This document shows positions 18,543 to 29,300 of a stretch of 64,000 nt of DNA, piece by piece. The position numbers were made by a program, and so were the translations under genes. The stretch's first letter is position 1. The number at the start of each line of letters is the position of its first letter. A model generated the notes under the pieces. It worked only from the letters and a program-made list of their open reading frames with translations. It searched no databases and was not told where the DNA came from. This DNA is from a bacterium (GTDB lineage Bacteria; Planctomycetota; Planctomycetia; Kolteriales; Kolteriaceae): assembly GCA_019753235.1 (NCBI GenBank), contig JAIELF010000020.1, forward strand, positions 1 to 64,000, read 5' to 3'.

Positions 18543-18835
18543 CGGGTTTCCTCCTGTGGCCGGTCGGTCACCGGTCGGCGACAAAGCCAACCATAGACAA
18601 GCGAAACGATCCACGCGCCGATCACCAGTCCCATGCCATAGAGAATCGCGAGATTGATGCCGGCAAAGGGGGTCTGCTCCATCGCGCTGGGATAGAAGGC
18701 GTTGATGAAGATGAATCCGCCGTACGCGGCCGCGTAGAGAAGGAATAGCTTTTGACCGATTCTCGCGTTACGCCGTTCGGTTGCCGGGTCGGAGGGAAGT
18801 GTCGGCAACGTCGGCCCCCCCATCAATTCTGCCAT
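18539..18835 (-). CDS. DUF485 small membrane subunit (YjcH-like)
   Basis: A 98-residue protein with two transmembrane helices (~31-49 FLLYAAAYGGFIFINAFY and ~61-84). It is typical of DUF485 proteins that accompany ActP-type symporters. It overlaps the preceding sulfatase by one base (TGATG) and the following symporter by four (GTGA), which implies translational coupling. Its role in transport is not established. Confidence 0.88.
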   Translation of the reverse strand: MAELMGGPTLPTLPSDPATERRNARIGQKLFLLYAAAYGGFIFINAFYPSAMEQTPFAGINLAILYGMGLVIGAWIVSLVYGWLCRRPVTDRPQEETR

Positions 18836-20358
18836 CAGTTACTTTTCTCCGGTTTGGATGTGGCTTGTTTCTTAGGTGGCCAGGCCGATCGCTCGGAAGC
18901 GTAGACGGCCATGTCGCTTTCAAACATCGCGGGGGATTCCGGCTGACGCCCTAAGTCGGCGGTCTGCTCTTCCCACTCAAGCAACGTTTGCCGCATTCTT
19001 TCAAGGGTCGACTGATACGCCGACTCTCCCGCCAAATTGTGAATCTCCTGTGGGTCATGGACGAGATCGTAAATCTCCTCGGCCGGTCTTCGGGCCGAAA
19101 ACAAAAGCTCCTCTTGCAACGGAGTCAATTGATGCGAGGCATGCAGTTGACGAAGCCTCTGAACGATCGCTTTGCCATCCTTGTATCCATTGGATTGAAG
19201 CATCGGTCGTTCCGGCAAATGGTTGCGAATGTACTTAAAGTCACGAGAGCGGACGGCACGGATATGATCAACCGTTTCATCGCATCGATCACGAGCGGCA
19301 AAGATGAACTCTCGCGGCTGATAGTTTTTAGCAAAGAGGTCGCGACCTTGCATGGAAGGTGGAATGGGCAGGCCGGCGAGAGCCAATGAAGTTGGGGCTA
19401 GATCGATTTGCTGCACCAAGTCGTCCCGAATAGCGGCCGTCGGTATGCCAGGGCCCGAAATGATCAGCGGAACGTGCAAGCCGTCGTCGTAACAGAACTG
19501 TTTACCACGAGCATGGCTTTTACCATGGTCGGTCATGAAGAAGATGACGGTGTTGTCGAGAAGACCCTCTTGCTTCAGTCGATCGAGAACGGTCAAAACC
19601 TGTTGATCGGTGAGCCGTACGGTGTCGAGATAGTTGGCTTCATCCTCCAGCAGAACCGGGTCTCGCGGATAATAGATCGGTAGCGATACCTTCTTTGGAT
19701 TGGTTCGACTGCTGAAAAGCCTTGAAGCCAAGTCATTCCATGTCTTGTTCGGTCCCTGGCCACGATACTTTCCGCCGTGCAATTGGATTTGGGCAAAAAA
19801 GGGTTGGCCCGGCTGGCGCTTCGACCAGTCATTGCCGGCATAGATGCTTGGATTCCACTCGAAATTGTAGTCGGTCTTACCCAGGTTCTGGGTTTTCTCG
19901 ACGAGGGGGCCTCCCACGCAAGTGAAGTAGCCCGCCCGCTGGAAGATCGCGGGAATCGGCTCGACGTTGGCCGGAAGATGAATCTTTTCCGTACCTCGTC
20001 CGCTTCGGTGATGATGCGAACCGATCGTTGTCTGATAGCATCCCGTGATCAATGCCGATCGGCAAGGAGAACAAACCGGCGCGGTGACAAACGCATGAGT
20101 GAAACGAACGCCGCGAGCGGCCAACCCGTCCACCGCCGGCGTCCTAATCAGCGTCTCTCCGTAACAGGAGAAGTCGGGTGACATATCGTCGACAATGAAC
20201 CAAAGAATGTTGGGGGGTGCCGCGGATAGTTGAAATGGCACGAGCATCAACCAGGCGACCGCGATCCACCGAACTGAGTATTGTCCCGTAAGGGAATGAT
20301 GGTGGGCGAGAGACGGTCTTTGGACGTAGTCTCGAAGTAAAATGCGTAATGGCTTCAT
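18835..20358 (-). CDS. Secreted sulfatase (N-sulfoglucosamine sulfohydrolase-like)
   Basis: A 507-residue sulfatase. A hydrophobic signal lies at ~30-46. Metal-binding aspartates are in LWFIVDDMSPD (D57/D58). The signature is C96-S-P-C-R followed by SALITGCY; Cys96 is the formylglycine site. A second metal motif is FFMTDHGKSHARGKQ. The pattern (HHHRSGRGTE, NILWFIVDDMSPDFSCYG) is closest to the N-sulfoglucosamine/heparan sulfohydrolase-like sulfatases. Its ATG overlaps the stop of the DUF1501 gene (ATGA) and its stop overlaps the DUF485 start. Operon context suggests that a product of desulfation is imported by the symporter; the substrate is unknown. Confidence 0.9.
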   Translation of the reverse strand: MKPLRILLRDYVQRPSLAHHHSLTGQYSVRWIAVAWLMLVPFQLSAAPPNILWFIVDDMSPDFSCYGETLIRTPAVDGLAARGVRFTHAFVTAPVCSPCRSALITGCYQTTIGSHHHRSGRGTEKIHLPANVEPIPAIFQRAGYFTCVGGPLVEKTQNLGKTDYNFEWNPSIYAGNDWSKRQPGQPFFAQIQLHGGKYRGQGPNKTWNDLASRLFSSRTNPKKVSLPIYYPRDPVLLEDEANYLDTVRLTDQQVLTVLDRLKQEGLLDNTVIFFMTDHGKSHARGKQFCYDDGLHVPLIISGPGIPTAAIRDDLVQQIDLAPTSLALAGLPIPPSMQGRDLFAKNYQPREFIFAARDRCDETVDHIRAVRSRDFKYIRNHLPERPMLQSNGYKDGKAIVQRLRQLHASHQLTPLQEELLFSARRPAEEIYDLVHDPQEIHNLAGESAYQSTLERMRQTLLEWEEQTADLGRQPESPAMFESDMAVYASERSAWPPKKQATSKPEKSN

Positions 20359-21776
20359 GCAAAGAGTTCCAAAAGGGGATTTCCTTCTGGGAGAAGGTCG
20401 TACGGTCGGCCTTGGGCATCGATCGCACTAAGATCGTCGATTCCCATTGCGCGATAAACGGTTTTGGTGATGTGCGCGGGCGTAACGGGCTTGTCAGTAG
20501 GGTACTCGGCCCGAGCATCACTACTTCCGTAAACCTGCCCACCTCGAATGCCGCCGCCCGTGAGAAGCACGCTTTGACAATGAGTCCAATGATCCCGTCC
20601 GGCGCCGGTCACGCCGCCACTGCGGACGTCGCCGATCTTAGGAGTTCGTCCCATCTCGCTATTGACCAGCACCAGCGTCTGGTCCAGCAAGCCCCGCTCC
20701 GAAAGGTCATCGAGAAATGCCGAGAAGCATCGATCGAACTCGGGGAGGAGATGATCCTTTAGGCAGACGAAGTTATTGGCGTGCGTGTCCCAGCCACCGG
20801 CACTAGCGCACTTTTTGTCGATCGCTTCATCTTCCATCCAGAAGACGGTCACGAAGGGGACACCCGCTTCCACCAGGCGACGAGCTGCCAGCAGACTCAT
20901 GCCGTTGATCGTGTTGCCGTAACGCTCTCGCAGGGCAATCGGCTCGCGCGAAACATCGACAGCCCGCAGCGTTTGATCATTCGTCAGAAGCGAGAAAGCC
21001 CGCTGTTGTTGGGTCGACCAAGCCTTGGGCAGATGGACTGTGTCACGCAAGAGGCTCACTCGGTCGACGACCTCCAGCAGGTCGCGCCGCGACTGCATTC
21101 GGCCCGCCGTGATACCGTTTTGAAGGGCTAAAGCCGGAGCCTGAAAATCGAGAGGCTTCTCTCGACTTCCCAAAATGTAAAGAGGATCATGAGCCACCCC
21201 CAGTTTCCCCGCAAACTGCCCCGGGCGAGTGTAAGGGAGCTTGCTCGGCTTCTGCGGAAGCGTCACAGCGCCGGGCAGATCGGGGTGGTCACTCCACCGG
21301 CGCGAAGCAATGACGGAGCCCATGAACGGCCAATCATCAGGCATCGGCGTCCGGTTATTTCCAAGCGACAGAAACGTCGGGTCCGGCACATGGCCGGTCA
21401 GGTTGTAGTAGTACCCCGCATGATGATCGTTGGTGTTGACTTTGCCGTCAACGGAACGAACCACCGCAAGTTGGTGTGCTCGCTGGGCCATCAACGGGAG
21501 ATGCTCACAGCATTTGATGGCGGGGGCGCTGGTGGCGATGGTTTGAAATGGACCGCGATACTCTGCCGGGGCTGCTGGCTTCATGTCCCAAGTATCGATG
21601 TGCGACGCGCCGCCGGATAGGAAGAAGAGAACGGTCGATTTCGCTTTCGCTCGGCCAGCCAGACTCCCCGCGTGCGTTGACATCAGACCAGGCATACCGA
21701 TCAAACCGGTAGCTGACGCAAAGAGAAAATGTCGACGAGACCGGGTGTTCGTCGACGCCCTGGTCGGCCGTATCAC
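20355..21776 (-). CDS. Exported DUF1501 protein, first gene of the sulfatase-symporter operon
   Basis: A 473-residue DUF1501 protein with a twin-arginine-like signal (RSRRHFLFASATGLIG). The family belongs to the alkaline-phosphatase clan and shows its motifs here: VLFFLSGGASHIDTWDMKP (~49-67), NTNDHHAGYYY, VLVNSEMGRTPKIGD and GAGRDHWTHCQSVLL. The aspartates and histidines in these motifs match metal-binding positions of that fold. Unlike the other three DUF1501 genes in the window it has no PSD1 partner; instead it leads the sulfatase operon, and its stop overlaps the sulfatase start (ATGA). Its function is unknown. Confidence 0.88.
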   Translation of the reverse strand: MIRPTRASTNTRSRRHFLFASATGLIGMPGLMSTHAGSLAGRAKAKSTVLFFLSGGASHIDTWDMKPAAPAEYRGPFQTIATSAPAIKCCEHLPLMAQRAHQLAVVRSVDGKVNTNDHHAGYYYNLTGHVPDPTFLSLGNNRTPMPDDWPFMGSVIASRRWSDHPDLPGAVTLPQKPSKLPYTRPGQFAGKLGVAHDPLYILGSREKPLDFQAPALALQNGITAGRMQSRRDLLEVVDRVSLLRDTVHLPKAWSTQQQRAFSLLTNDQTLRAVDVSREPIALRERYGNTINGMSLLAARRLVEAGVPFVTVFWMEDEAIDKKCASAGGWDTHANNFVCLKDHLLPEFDRCFSAFLDDLSERGLLDQTLVLVNSEMGRTPKIGDVRSGGVTGAGRDHWTHCQSVLLTGGGIRGGQVYGSSDARAEYPTDKPVTPAHITKTVYRAMGIDDLSAIDAQGRPYDLLPEGNPLLELFA

Positions 21777-21977
21777 GCTGGTATTCCTCCCCCCGCCGGA
21801 TCGTCTCCCGCGATCATAACGTTTGCTCTGCCTCGCACGCTACTCTTTCTGCCCCGAAGAGGGTTTCCATCACTTGGAACTGGCCGGAGTCTTCGGTTAT
21901 ACTCGTCGGAGTAAGGATGGGGGTCGGCAGGGTCGTTCGAGTGGATTGGGACGGGGAGTATACTCCGTTGTGCGAGG

Positions 21978-24794
21978 ATGAAGGGTGGGGATTCATCCAT
22001 CATCGTTTGGAGCGAAAGCGTGCCTAATCGATCGCTTGCTTGCCTCGCCGGTGTCGCGCATTTCCTCTGGATCACTGTCTCCGTCACGCTCAGCCCAAGG
22101 TTTCTTTGTGCGGACGAGGCTCTTTACGTTCAGCAAATCAAACCGCTCCTGCAGAAAAGATGCTTTGCCTGCCATGGCGCCTTAAAGTCTGAATCGATGC
22201 TTCGGCTCGACTCCGCGGTGTTTATCGGCAAGGGTGGATCAAGCGGACCGGCCATGGTCCCCGGTCGGCCTGCCGAGAGTGAGATGATTCGTCGGGTTCG
22301 AGTGGAAGATTTGGCCGAGCGGATGCCGCCCGAGGGAGATCCGCTCTCGCCGGACGAGATTGCTCTGCTGGATCAGTGGATCGAGTCGGGCGCGCAAGCA
22401 CCGGCAGATGACAAACCGGAACCGGATCCGCAAGAGCACTGGGCCTTCCGCGTGCCGACGCGTCCGAGTCTGCCGGCAATCGCGGACGGAAGTCGAAATC
22501 CGATTGATCCATTCATCGAAGAGGGATACCGATCGCATGGTCTAAAGCCGATAGCGGTTGCTGATCGCAACGTGTTGCTTCGGCGGGCGACAGTCGATTT
22601 GGTGGGCTTGCTCCCCATTCCGGACGAGCTCGATCATTTTCTAAACGATGATCAACCAGACGCATACGAGCGACAAATCGATCGCTTGCTCGCGAGCCCG
22701 GCCCACGGGGAACGATGGGCTAGGCATTGGATGGATGTGTGGCGCTACAGCGATTGGTACGGTCGGCGCTCGGTGCCCGATGTGATGAACAGCTATCCGC
22801 ACGTGTGGCGTTGGCGCGATTGGATTGTTCGTTCGCTCAACGAAGATCGTCGTTATGCCGACATGGTGGTCGAGATGCTCGCTGCCGACGAAGCATTGCC
22901 GGGCGATGATGAGAAGGTTGTCGCGACTGGCTTCCTCGTTCGCAATTGGTTCAAGTGGAACTACGAAACATGGATGAAGGATAACGTCGAGCACACGGCG
23001 AAAGCGTTTCTCGGCTTAACGATGAACTGTTGTCACTGTCATGACCACAAGTACGATCCCGTGACGCAAGAGGAGTATTTTCGCTTCCGGGCTTTCTTTG
23101 AGCCGCTCGAACTTCGCCAAGATCGCGTCCCAGGGCTCCCTGATCCGGGTCCCTTCAAGAAGTACGTCTATGCCGAGTCGTACGGCCCGATCGAGGCGGG
23201 TTTGGTCCGTGTTTTCGATGAGAAGCCCGACGCTCCCACGTACATGTTCATCAAGGGTGACTCGCGCAACCGATTTCCCGATAAGCCTCCCGTTCTGCCG
23301 GGAACGCCGGCGATTCTGGGTAACCCTGTTTCAACAACCGAGGCTGTGTCGTTGCCTGCCGAGGCGTACTACCCAGGCCTGAAAAGTTTCGTTCGGGATG
23401 AAGAGCGGAGTAAAGGACGCGCCGCCATCGACGCCGCTCGCGTGGCGTGGGAGTCATCCCATCAAGTAGAAGGGGGAGCTCGGCAAAAGCGAGCCGCCCT
23501 CGCGGAAGCGATGCCGATCGATGCAACGGCCATAAAGCAAGCAGAGCATCAGTTGCTCGAAGCAGAATACGATACTCAATGGAAGAAGGCGCTGCTTGCC
23601 GAGGCGGAATCGTCTTTACTGTGGATCGAAGCCCGTATCCGAGCCGACGATGCGCGCTATCGCGGCATGGGGGATCTCGCGCCGCTCGCCGCGCGGGCGT
23701 TTGCGGCGGGGAAACAAGTCAACTATCGCCGTGCCGCCAGCCGAGTCGCGAAAGCGGAGAAAGAGGCGATGGGCATCGAGGAGAATCGGGCAGCAGGGAC
23801 CATGACGCCGGCCGCCGTCGATGCGGCGAACAAGGAATTGGCCGACGCTCGCTCGGCCCTCGATCAAGCGAGATTGGCGCTTTCTGTCGAGGGGGACAGT
23901 TATTCTCCCCTGTCACCGATCTATCCCGCGACCACGACAGGACGAAGGTTGGCATTGGCTCGGTGGATCACGTCGTCTCAGAATCCACTCACCGCCCGGG
24001 TGGCCGTCAATCATCTCTGGATGAGGCACTACGGGAAGGGGCTCGTGGATACGCCGAGCAATTTCGGGCGCAGTGGCCACGCGCCGACGCACCCGGCACT
24101 CATGGATTGGTTAGCGGTCGAACTGGTCGAACACGACTGGCAGATGAAACATCTCCATCGCCTTCTGGTCACCAGTGAGACTTACCGCCTGGGCTCGAAT
24201 CCACCCGCGAACGAGCATCCCAATAGGGCCGCCGATCAGGACAATCGTTGGTATTGGCGAAGCAATCCACGCCGCATGGAAGCCGAGGTCGTTCGCGATG
24301 CGATCCTTGCCTGTGCGGAGGAGCTCGACTTGGTCATGGGAGGGCAAGAGATCGACGCGAATCTCGGGCTAACATCGAGACGGCGGAGTCTCTACTTCTC
24401 CTCTCACGGCGAGGGAAAGATGGTTCTTCTGGAGACGTTCGATGCGCCCGACGTTTGCGACGGGTATCAGCGATCGACCTCGATTCGTCCGCAACAAGCG
24501 TTGGCGCTCGTCAATAGTGAATTGACCCTATCCGCGAGCCGTGCCTTGACGGCCGCACTCAATCGTGAAGGGAGCGACGGATCCAACGAAGAGAACCTCC
24601 GTTCCTTTGTCGCGAAATCGTTCCAGAAGATTCTCTCGCGGACACCGACCAAGGACGAGACCGATGCTGCCATGCGGTTTCTCTCTGCAGGATCGTCGGC
24701 GGGCGAATCGCTGACTCCCGAGAGGAAGTTCGCCCTCCGCGCGTCATTCGTTCACGCGCTCTTCAATCACCATGAGTTTGTCACCGTTCGATAG
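21978..24794 (+). CDS. PSCyt1-PSCyt2(DUF1549)-PSD1(DUF1553) protein, copy 1
   Basis: A 938-residue planctomycete-type protein. The N-terminus is signal-like and hydrophobic (~20-45). PSCyt1 (~45-125) contains the haem-type motif C62-F-A-C65-H66. DUF1549 (~165-380) has [16 protein letters not shown] and a second CxxCH, C351-C-H-C354-H355, in [13 protein letters not shown] charged helical segment (~470-640) probably forms a coiled coil. DUF1553 (~640-938) has ARWITSSQNPLTARVAVNHL and SIRPQQALALVNSEL. The family is thought to be an exported cytochrome-like protein of unknown reaction. It is followed 12 bp later by its DUF1501 partner and is divergent from the sulfatase operon. Confidence 0.92.
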   Translation: MKGGDSSIIVWSESVPNRSLACLAGVAHFLWITVSVTLSPRFLCADEALYVQQIKPLLQKRCFACHGALKSESMLRLDSAVFIGKGGSSGPAMVPGRPAESEMIRRVRVEDLAERMPPEGDPLSPDEIALLDQWIESGAQAPADDKPEPDPQEHWAFRVPTRPSLPAIADGSRNPIDPFIEEGYRSHGLKPIAVADRNVLLRRATVDLVGLLPIPDELDHFLNDDQPDAYERQIDRLLASPAHGERWARHWMDVWRYSDWYGRRSVPDVMNSYPHVWRWRDWIVRSLNEDRRYADMVVEMLAADEALPGDDEKVVATGFLVRNWFKWNYETWMKDNVEHTAKAFLGLTMNCCHCHDHKYDPVTQEEYFRFRAFFEPLELRQDRVPGLPDPGPFKKYVYAESYGPIEAGLVRVFDEKPDAPTYMFIKGDSRNRFPDKPPVLPGTPAILGNPVSTTEAVSLPAEAYYPGLKSFVRDEERSKGRAAIDAARVAWESSHQVEGGARQKRAALAEAMPIDATAIKQAEHQLLEAEYDTQWKKALLAEAESSLLWIEARIRADDARYRGMGDLAPLAARAFAAGKQVNYRRAASRVAKAEKEAMGIEENRAAGTMTPAAVDAANKELADARSALDQARLALSVEGDSYSPLSPIYPATTTGRRLALARWITSSQNPLTARVAVNHLWMRHYGKGLVDTPSNFGRSGHAPTHPALMDWLAVELVEHDWQMKHLHRLLVTSETYRLGSNPPANEHPNRAADQDNRWYWRSNPRRMEAEVVRDAILACAEELDLVMGGQEIDANLGLTSRRRSLYFSSHGEGKMVLLETFDAPDVCDGYQRSTSIRPQQALALVNSELTLSASRALTAALNREGSDGSNEENLRSFVAKSFQKILSRTPTKDETDAAMRFLSAGSSAGESLTPERKFALRASFVHALFNHHEFVTVR

Positions 24795-24806
24795 GAGTGC
24801 TGTCGC

Positions 24807-26261
24807 ATGCCGTTAGGCGAAAGGAAATCCTCACGACGAGCGTTTCTGGCCGACATAGGCTGGGGTGCGACCGGTTTGGCCCTCGGGTCGCTTCTGCATC
24901 GGGACGGGATGGCGCGGGCGTCGTCGGATGGTTCGCTTTCTCCGATTCCAAAGGCGAAGAACGTCATCTGGATCTTTCTCTCCGGCGGCGTCAGTCATTT
25001 AGAAACATTCGATCCGAAGCCTCTTTTGAATCAGTACGCTGGCAAAACGTACGATGAAACCAACCTTCCGCATCCACAGAAGAGCCCCCTCTTTCGCGAG
25101 CGATCTCGGTCCGTGGTGGGGATGGATCGAGAAATCATCTCGAAGATCATGCCATTGCAAGTCGGTTATCAAAAGCGTGGAAATCTCGGCTGCGAAGTAA
25201 GCGATTGGCTTCCGCATCTGGGAGGAGTGGTCGATGATCTGTGCATCATCCGTTCGATGTACACGACAGATAACGATCACGGCGCCGAATTTCAGTTTCA
25301 CACCGGTCGGCATTTTCTCGATGAACAACAGCCGACGATCGGCTCATGGATCAGCTATGGCTTGGGATCACTGAACGAGAACTTGCCGCAATTTGTCTTT
25401 CTGGGGCAGTACAAAGATCCGCGTGTGAAGAAAGATTTTGAAGCTCATTACTTGGGCCCGCAGCATGCCGCCGTCGAGTTGTCTCTCGATCCAGCCAACC
25501 CGCTTGCGTTCGGCATACGCCCCAATGGTATCTCGCAGGATGATCAGAATGCGGAGTTCGCTTTCCTCGACGAACTTCACCGTTTGGCCGCCGTCGAGTA
25601 TCCTCACGATGAGCAACTTCGAGCGCGGATTAAGTCGTACGAGTTGGCCCATCGGATGCAGATGTCTGCGCCCGAGGCGCTCGACTTGACGCAAGAGTCG
25701 GCCGAGACTCTTTCCCTGTTCGGCATCGATCAAGAGACGACGGCGATTTACGGCAAGCGATTATTGGCGGCTCGGCGATTGGCCGAGAGAGGGGTTCGCT
25801 TCACGCTCGTCTACTTAAGCGATTACGGCGAGTGGGATTCGCACAGCAACATCAAGGACTTGCATGCGAAGTCTTGCTCGCGTGTCGATAAGCCGCTGGC
25901 GGGTCTCATCACCGATTTGAAACGGCGTGGAATGCTCGATGAAACGCTCGTGGTGTGCGGCACCGAATTTGGTCGAACACCCGCGCTCGAGGTCACCAGT
26001 CTCAATAAGTCTGGGACCGGGCGAGATCATCACCCGCACGGCTTCACCGTCTGGATGGCTGGCGGAGGGGTGAAGAGGGGACACATCCACGGGGCCACCG
26101 ATGAGTTCGGCTTTCACGCCGTCGAGAGTCCTCACTATGTCACCGACATTCACGCCACGGTGTTGCATTTGATGGGAATGGACCCCGAACGCGTCGAAAT
26201 CCCCGGTCGGCAACGGCTCGAGATGGATCGTGGCAAAGTGATCCGCGAGATTCTCGCCTGA
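24807..26261 (+). CDS. Exported DUF1501 protein, partner of PSD1 copy 1
   Basis: A 484-residue DUF1501 protein starting 12 bp after the PSD1 gene, with AGGAG ahead of the ATG. A twin-arginine-type leader (SSRRAFLADIGWGATGLAL) is followed by [54 protein letters not shown] and [13 protein letters not shown] ... TGRDHHPHGFTVWMAGGG. The paired arrangement is a conserved planctomycete gene couple; both are exported, so a shared periplasmic role is likely. The reaction is unknown. Confidence 0.92.
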   Translation: MPLGERKSSRRAFLADIGWGATGLALGSLLHRDGMARASSDGSLSPIPKAKNVIWIFLSGGVSHLETFDPKPLLNQYAGKTYDETNLPHPQKSPLFRERSRSVVGMDREIISKIMPLQVGYQKRGNLGCEVSDWLPHLGGVVDDLCIIRSMYTTDNDHGAEFQFHTGRHFLDEQQPTIGSWISYGLGSLNENLPQFVFLGQYKDPRVKKDFEAHYLGPQHAAVELSLDPANPLAFGIRPNGISQDDQNAEFAFLDELHRLAAVEYPHDEQLRARIKSYELAHRMQMSAPEALDLTQESAETLSLFGIDQETTAIYGKRLLAARRLAERGVRFTLVYLSDYGEWDSHSNIKDLHAKSCSRVDKPLAGLITDLKRRGMLDETLVVCGTEFGRTPALEVTSLNKSGTGRDHHPHGFTVWMAGGGVKRGHIHGATDEFGFHAVESPHYVTDIHATVLHLMGMDPERVEIPGRQRLEMDRGKVIREILA

Positions 26262-26391
26262 ATTGTCCGCAAAAACAGCCCGAACATCCATTCACCCAGG
26301 CTCTTTCGGGAGACCGACATCCTTTGAGGTAGGCGCTTCGCCCTTGGTCAAGGATAATCAGAATCAGGGCAATTTAGGAATGGAATGATCG

Positions 26392-29300
26392 ATGAACCTG
26401 GCTCTGTGGGCATTGATGATGATCGCCGCCGACACTCCAGCGGTCGAGCATTACACATCCCACGTCAAGCCGTTGTTGGCGGCAAAGTGCCTCGCGTGCC
26501 ATGGCGCGGTCAAACAAGAAGGCGGTCTGCGCCTCGACACCGCGCGCCTCGCGGGACAGGGGGGTGACAACGGTCCGGTGTTGTTGCCTCACGATGAGGC
26601 AGGCAGCACGCTATTGTCTCGTGTGACAGAGAAGGACGAGACTCTCCGGATGCCGCCGGCCGATGCCGGGACCAGAGTCACACCCGACGAGGTCGGTATC
26701 CTTGCAAAGTGGATCGAGCAGGGGGGAGCTGGCCCCGATGACGAGGTGGCCGACAGCGACCCCAAGGATCATTGGGCATTTCATCCCCCCTTGATCCATT
26801 CAACACCGACCGATACGGGCGATGTCTTTGCCGATGGGATGATCGATGCGTTTCTGCGTCGCGATCAACGAAGTCAAGGGGTCGATCCCTTGCCCGATGC
26901 TCCGCCGGCCGTTTGGCTTCGCCGAGTCTATCTCGATCTGCTCGGCTTGCTCCCGAGCTTGGATCAGATTATCGCCTTCGAGCAGGAATCTCGCGCCGAT
27001 GCGCGCGACCGCGTTGTCGATCAACTGTTGGCCAGCCCCGCGCATGGCGAACGCTGGGCCAGGCATTGGATGGACATTTGGCGGTACAGCGATTGGTGGG
27101 GCCTGGGGCCCGATGTACGCAATAGTCAAAAGCACATCTGGCATTGGCGCGACTGGATGGTCGAGTCTTTGAACGCCGGGGTCGGTTACGGCGAAATGGT
27201 TCGGCAAATGCTCGCCGGCGATGAGCTCTATCCTAGCGATCCCGATAAGCTTCGCGCGACCGGTTTTCTCGTTCGACATTATTTCAAGTTCAACCGAAAT
27301 ACCTGGATGGAAGAGACGGTCGAGCACACCAGCAAGGCGTTTCTAGGTTTGACGATGAACTGCGCTCGGTGTCACGATCATAAATACGATCCCATTTCGC
27401 AGGTCGACTACTACCGATTTCGTGCGCACTTCGAACCGTATCAGGTCCGCACCGACCAGGTGCCCGGCCAGATCGATTACGAGAAAGACGGCATGCCGAG
27501 AGCCTATGACTGTCACCTCGAAACACCGACGTTTCTTTTCGCTCAAGGGGACGAAGCCAGGCCTGTTAAAGAGCAGAGTCTGTCGCCAGGATTGCCGACG
27601 CACCTAACGATGTATGCCGTCCAACAGACGATTCACAACGTTGCTTTGCCGCGCGATGCCTATCGACTTAGCCTTCGGCCATGGGTTGCCGAGAATCATC
27701 GTCGGCACGCCGATGCGCAGTCCGCACAAGCCGAGACAGAGTGGACAGAGTCGAGGGATCGTGTTCGCGCGTGGATCAAAGCAACCGACCCAGCCAAAAG
27801 AACCCTCCTGGCCGAGGATCATTTCGATTCGCTGCAGGAGAGTCTTTGGCGGATCGACAAAGGGAATTGGGAAATCGTCGATCATCAGCTTCGCCAGTCC
27901 GCCACCAATCCCAGTCTTCTCAGCGCCGCACTTGTTCCCGCTCTTCCTGCGGATGTGGAACTAAGCGTTCGGCTGACCATTCACGGCGGGGAACGTTGGC
28001 GGTCGGCCGGGATTGCATTCGATGTGGCCGAGGGGAATCGGTTGGCCGTTTACTTGAGCGCGTGCCAAGGTGAATCGAAACTGCAGGTGTATTATCAGGA
28101 AGCGGGCGTCGATCATTATCATGCTGAGGGCGCCCAATCGCGCGTGGTCCCAATCAATAAGCCGATCGAGGTTAGGATCCGCCTTCGTGGTCCTCTTGTC
28201 AACGTCGTTGTGGATGGGCAACTCGCGGTGGCCTATGTTGTGCCCGTCCCGCTAAATCCCGGCCGAATGGAACTCTTCACTTACGATGCACAGGCGTCGT
28301 TCGACGATTTAATAGTGATGGCATTGCCGACCGAGATGGAGTTGGCCGAGCCAGGCAAGTCGGCCGTGCCGATCTCCATCGACGAGGCGCTCGATCGCGA
28401 AGAGGTTGCTCGTGCTCATCGCGACTGGGCTCAGAAGGAGAGATCCGCTCTGGAGGCTCGCATCGCTGCCGACCTGTCAATGGATGACCCGGCATTGATG
28501 CTGTTGGCTTCGCAAAGGCAAGCCGAGGCCAAGATCTCGCTGGCCGAGAAAGCGTGGAAGGCCGCGCGGCATCATTCAAAGGGTCTGAAGGATACGGATC
28601 GCCACGCCAGAATCTCGGCCGCGCTGGCCGAGCTTGATCGCGTCCGCGACGAGGCGAAGAATCCATCTCCTTACAAGCCACTGTTAGGAGCCGTCAAAGC
28701 TCCCGAGTCTTCATCGGAACCGGCCGAGTCACTTGAACGTTCTTTCCCGGCCGATTCGAGTGGTCGACGGTCGGCACTGGTCCACTGGATGGTCGATGGA
28801 AAAAATCCCCTCTTTGCGAGGGTTGCGATCAATCATCTTTGGAACCGGCACTGGGGCCAACCGCTGGTGCGGACCGTTTTCGATTGGGGCAGAAAGGGAG
28901 CTAAACCAACTCACCGCGAATTGCTTGATACACTCTCGCGTGATTTTGTTGCTGATGGATTCGAGATGAAGAGTCTGCATCGCGCGGTGGTGACATCGCA
29001 TGCTTATCGCCTCACCAGCAGGGGGACCGTGCCCGAGCAGGCGTCTCGATCCGTGGATGCATCCAATAAGCTTTATTGGCATGCCCCCAGCAAACGGATG
29101 GAAGCGGAAGTCATTCGCGATACGCTGGTCGATCTCGCGGGTGAGTTGAATCGTGAAATGCTCGGGCCGACCGTGGATCCTGCCAAGGAGCCGTTCTCTT
29201 CCAGGCGAAGTCTCTACTTCACGCACTCGCACAATGAGCGGCATCGGTTTCTGGAAGTGTTCGATAGTGCCAGTGAGCGTGAGTGCTATGTTCGCTCGGC

